This document shows, in pieces, positions 14,019-15,632 of a DNA stretch of 15,632 bases. Made by a program: the position numbers and the translations under genes. Where the stretch lies: contig JAAXQI010000190.1 in assembly GCA_012974315.1 (NCBI GenBank), positions 1-15,632 on the forward strand. The letters run 5' to 3'. Position 1 is the stretch's first letter. Each line of letters begins with the position of its first letter. This stretch comes from Desulfobacterales bacterium (GTDB lineage: Bacteria; Desulfobacterota; Desulfobulbia; Desulfobulbales; BM004). The notes under the pieces are model-generated. The model was not told where the DNA came from and did no database searches. It was given only the letters and a program-made list of their open reading frames with translations.

Positions 14019-15632
14019 CTACTTTGTCCAGTAATAAAAAGTATTAGAGTTCAAACCATGTAATGCTTTGGTACCAACTTTAATTGAACCAGGCAATTCA
14101 TTGAGTGCCGTTTGTGCTGACTGTTTATCCATGAAATATTCCTGCAGCAGGACATTAAAAAGGACACGTCCAGTATCGTCCCGTGAAGGAATAATCAGCA
14201 TGGGTGGCGACCACGTGCTGTAAACCCGCAGGAACCTGTAAGCGCTTTGCAGATCGTTCAGGGTTATAATTTTTACCCACCAGACGTCTGGTGTTTTTGG
14301 CGTAAGAGCAACCAGAATAGTCGGGAAGCGGACTTTCTGGCCAACTGACAGAAAGTTGGAGCCCTTCATCTTCGGGTTAACGGCGAGAACTTTTGCTATG
14401 TTCTCATCATTAAAGCTATCTGGTCCATAAATATTGTGGATCATATCGCCAAAAGTATCATCCTCAATGGCAGTAATCTCACCAAGAAATTCAGGGGTTT
14501 CACCACGGCTAGCCACAGATTGAGGTTTGGCAGGCAAGCCGATTTCAGGCATGACAGGAAGATCAGGCAAGTATATTGTTTCACCTACCTCAAGACGGTC
14601 CGGATTTTTTAATTGTTTGTTTGCCGCCAGGACTTTTCGGGTATAATCCGGATTGAAGCTGAATGGCCCATAGATACCTCGGATTAATTTCTCTAAAGTA
14701 TCACCCGGTTGCACTGTGAGTTTTCCTATAAGATCAGGAGAATCAGCCGGCTGCATTTTTCGATTCAGTTTTTTGGAAACCAGAGAGTCAGTTTCTCCTG
14801 CAACTGCAACAGGATTTTCTGCCATTGTAACAATCGGCATTTCATCCTTTGCTGCAAGAACAGGGAAAAAGACCTCATTGCCAACTGCTAAATTTTCAGG
14901 GTTCCGCAACTGTGGGTTGGCTTCAATCACCTGGTTTATAAAATGCGGTTTCAGATGTCCTGGGCCGTAAACTTTCTGGATCATGACAAGAAAGGTATCA
15001 CCAGGCATAACCTCTCGTCTCTCCAGGATAGCCGGAGAAATAATTTTGGTGATTTCCTCAACAGGTACAGCTCCAGGTACAACAGGCACAGTTTCAATCC
15101 CGGATTCTTCCTGAACGTTTATTCCTGCAGGTGTTTTTTCCTGTGCAGCATCATTTGTTATGGCAGTAATTTTTTCAGCAGGGGATATCACAACTTCTTT
15201 TGCAACTTCAGGTTCTTGCTGGATAGCTTCTTCAATGATTGTCGAGATTTCCTTTTCAGCAGGAGGAACTACAGCACTTTCTTGAGCCTTCTCTGGTTCA
15301 GGCTGAACGGCCTCTTCAACTTTTGCCACTTCCTGGGGGTGTGGCTTTGTCGGCAATATCTTTTTGGCTACAGAATGTTTAGCCGTTAGTTTTGTTGGCG
15401 GAGCCATAACGGTTTGCATCTGTTCTGACCATAGTCCGAAAATCAGCATGAGAACAATGAGGCTGGAGAGAGAACCGGCCCGAATGAGCTGAAGTTTCTT
15501 TGCTCGTTTTGGGGAAAGCAGGGTGGCGCAGCGCAGAGTCATGAACCAGTTTGCTTTTTCCTGGTTTTCAATGACCAGGGTGAGGACTATAAAGTGGCAG
15601 AGATCAATAATTTGCTTCGGGTCCCCCTGGGT
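14019..15632 (-). CDS. GspA/ExeA-like AAA+ ATPase fused to three LysM domains and a SPOR-like end (5'-partial)
   Basis: The frame stays open from the stop at 14019 to the window edge, 537 codons. The first 30 codons precede the ATG at 15542 and include GDPKQIIDLCHFIV, which resembles the C-terminal helical part of GspA/ExeA/MshM ATPases (G.PR.IN.LCD.AL), so that ATG is probably internal. Numbering from it: a membrane segment at about 19-38, an Ala/Pro/Glu linker (48-170), LysM domains at about 176-228, 274-327 and 356-408 (each with GDT or DDT, IYGP or VYGP, a central N and a closing VG...P), and a SPOR-like segment at about 420-495. LysM and SPOR bind peptidoglycan. GspA normally carries a different peptidoglycan-binding domain. 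A cytosolic ATPase and periplasmic wall-binding arm would help seat a secretin. The TPR gene follows it. Confidence 0.82.
   Translation of the reverse strand, partial: TQGDPKQIIDLCHFIVLTLVIENQEKANWFMTLRCATLLSPKRAKKLQLIRAGSLSSLIVLMLIFGLWSEQMQTVMAPPTKLTAKHSVAKKILPTKPHPQEVAKVEEAVQPEPEKAQESAVVPPAEKEISTIIEEAIQQEPEVAKEVVISPAEKITAITNDAAQEKTPAGINVQEESGIETVPVVPGAVPVEEITKIISPAILERREVMPGDTFLVMIQKVYGPGHLKPHFINQVIEANPQLRNPENLAVGNEVFFPVLAAKDEMPIVTMAENPVAVAGETDSLVSKKLNRKMQPADSPDLIGKLTVQPGDTLEKLIRGIYGPFSFNPDYTRKVLAANKQLKNPDRLEVGETIYLPDLPVMPEIGLPAKPQSVASRGETPEFLGEITAIEDDTFGDMIHNIYGPDSFNDENIAKVLAVNPKMKGSNFLSVGQKVRFPTILVALTPKTPDVWWVKIITLNDLQSAYRFLRVYSTWSPPMLIIPSRDDTGRVLFNVLLQEYFMDKQSAQTALNELPGSIKVGTKALHGLNSNTFYYWTK

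Noticed and set aside
12805..14034. 409-codon plus-strand open frame opposite the TPR gene
   Set aside because: The product is a Ser/Gly/Thr-rich shadow of the Glu/Pro linker read backwards; it has no ribosome site or domain, and the opposite frame has clear TPR units.
14019..15542. Taking the ATG at 15542 as the true start of the LysM gene
   Set aside because: The frame is open for 30 more codons to the edge with protein-like sequence, and no ribosome site sits at the right distance before this ATG.

Overview
The window looks like chromosomal DNA of a Desulfobulbales-type (deltaproteobacterial) anaerobe. This is an inference. It rests on a four-haem class III cytochrome c3 of the kind typical of sulfate and sulfur reducers, moderate GC, strong AGGAGG ribosome sites, and several secreted or lipid-anchored proteins with few recognisable relatives. 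No rRNA, tRNA, CRISPR array or intact transposase gene was seen.

Layout, left to right. The left edge may hold the first codons of a minus-strand gene. Two minus-strand genes follow: a GAF-GAF-HD-GYP cyclic-di-GMP phosphodiesterase (299-1837) and a ClC-family chloride protein with CBS and TrkA-C domains (2263-4359). Two plus-strand genes come next, a lipoprotein (4614-5129) and an unrecognised cytosolic protein (5160-6281). The latter converges with, and overlaps by 8 bases, a small exported NosL-like protein (6274-6714). A macro-domain hydrolase (6881-7396) runs toward a membrane-anchored HTH regulator with an EF-hand-like loop at its periplasmic end (7545-8483). Divergent from that regulator is the tetrahaem cytochrome c3 (8766-9173), closed by a clear terminator. 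Then come a pair of 30-bp direct repeats, a LOG-family (TIGR00730-like) protein (9440-10345) and a secreted protein (10476-11243).

The stretch 11244-11918 has no protein gene but is dense in signals: a 201-bp MITE-like element with inverted ends and a target-site duplication, a 17-bp palindrome beside a promoter-like sequence, a well-formed cyclic-di-GMP class I (GEMM-I) riboswitch with its own terminator and no gene downstream, and a bidirectional terminator. The last part is a minus-strand operon. A LysM/SPOR-like protein, whose frame stays open past the right edge into what looks like the end of a GspA/ExeA-type AAA+ ATPase, is followed by a membrane-anchored TPR protein.

How the parts may work together. 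The AAA-LysM fusion and the TPR protein resemble a GspA/MshM plus MshN pair, and would link an inner-membrane ATPase to peptidoglycan for assembly of a type II secretion or type IV pilus-like machine. Both cyclic-di-GMP elements in the window (the HD-GYP enzyme and the orphan riboswitch) fit control of surface behaviour, but nothing in the sequence ties them to that operon. The HTH-membrane-EF-hand protein could be a one-component sensor acting on its own promoter or on the divergent cytochrome gene. The strongest candidates for something undescribed are the orphan riboswitch RNA, the HTH-EF-hand sensor and the AAA-LysM-SPOR fusion.
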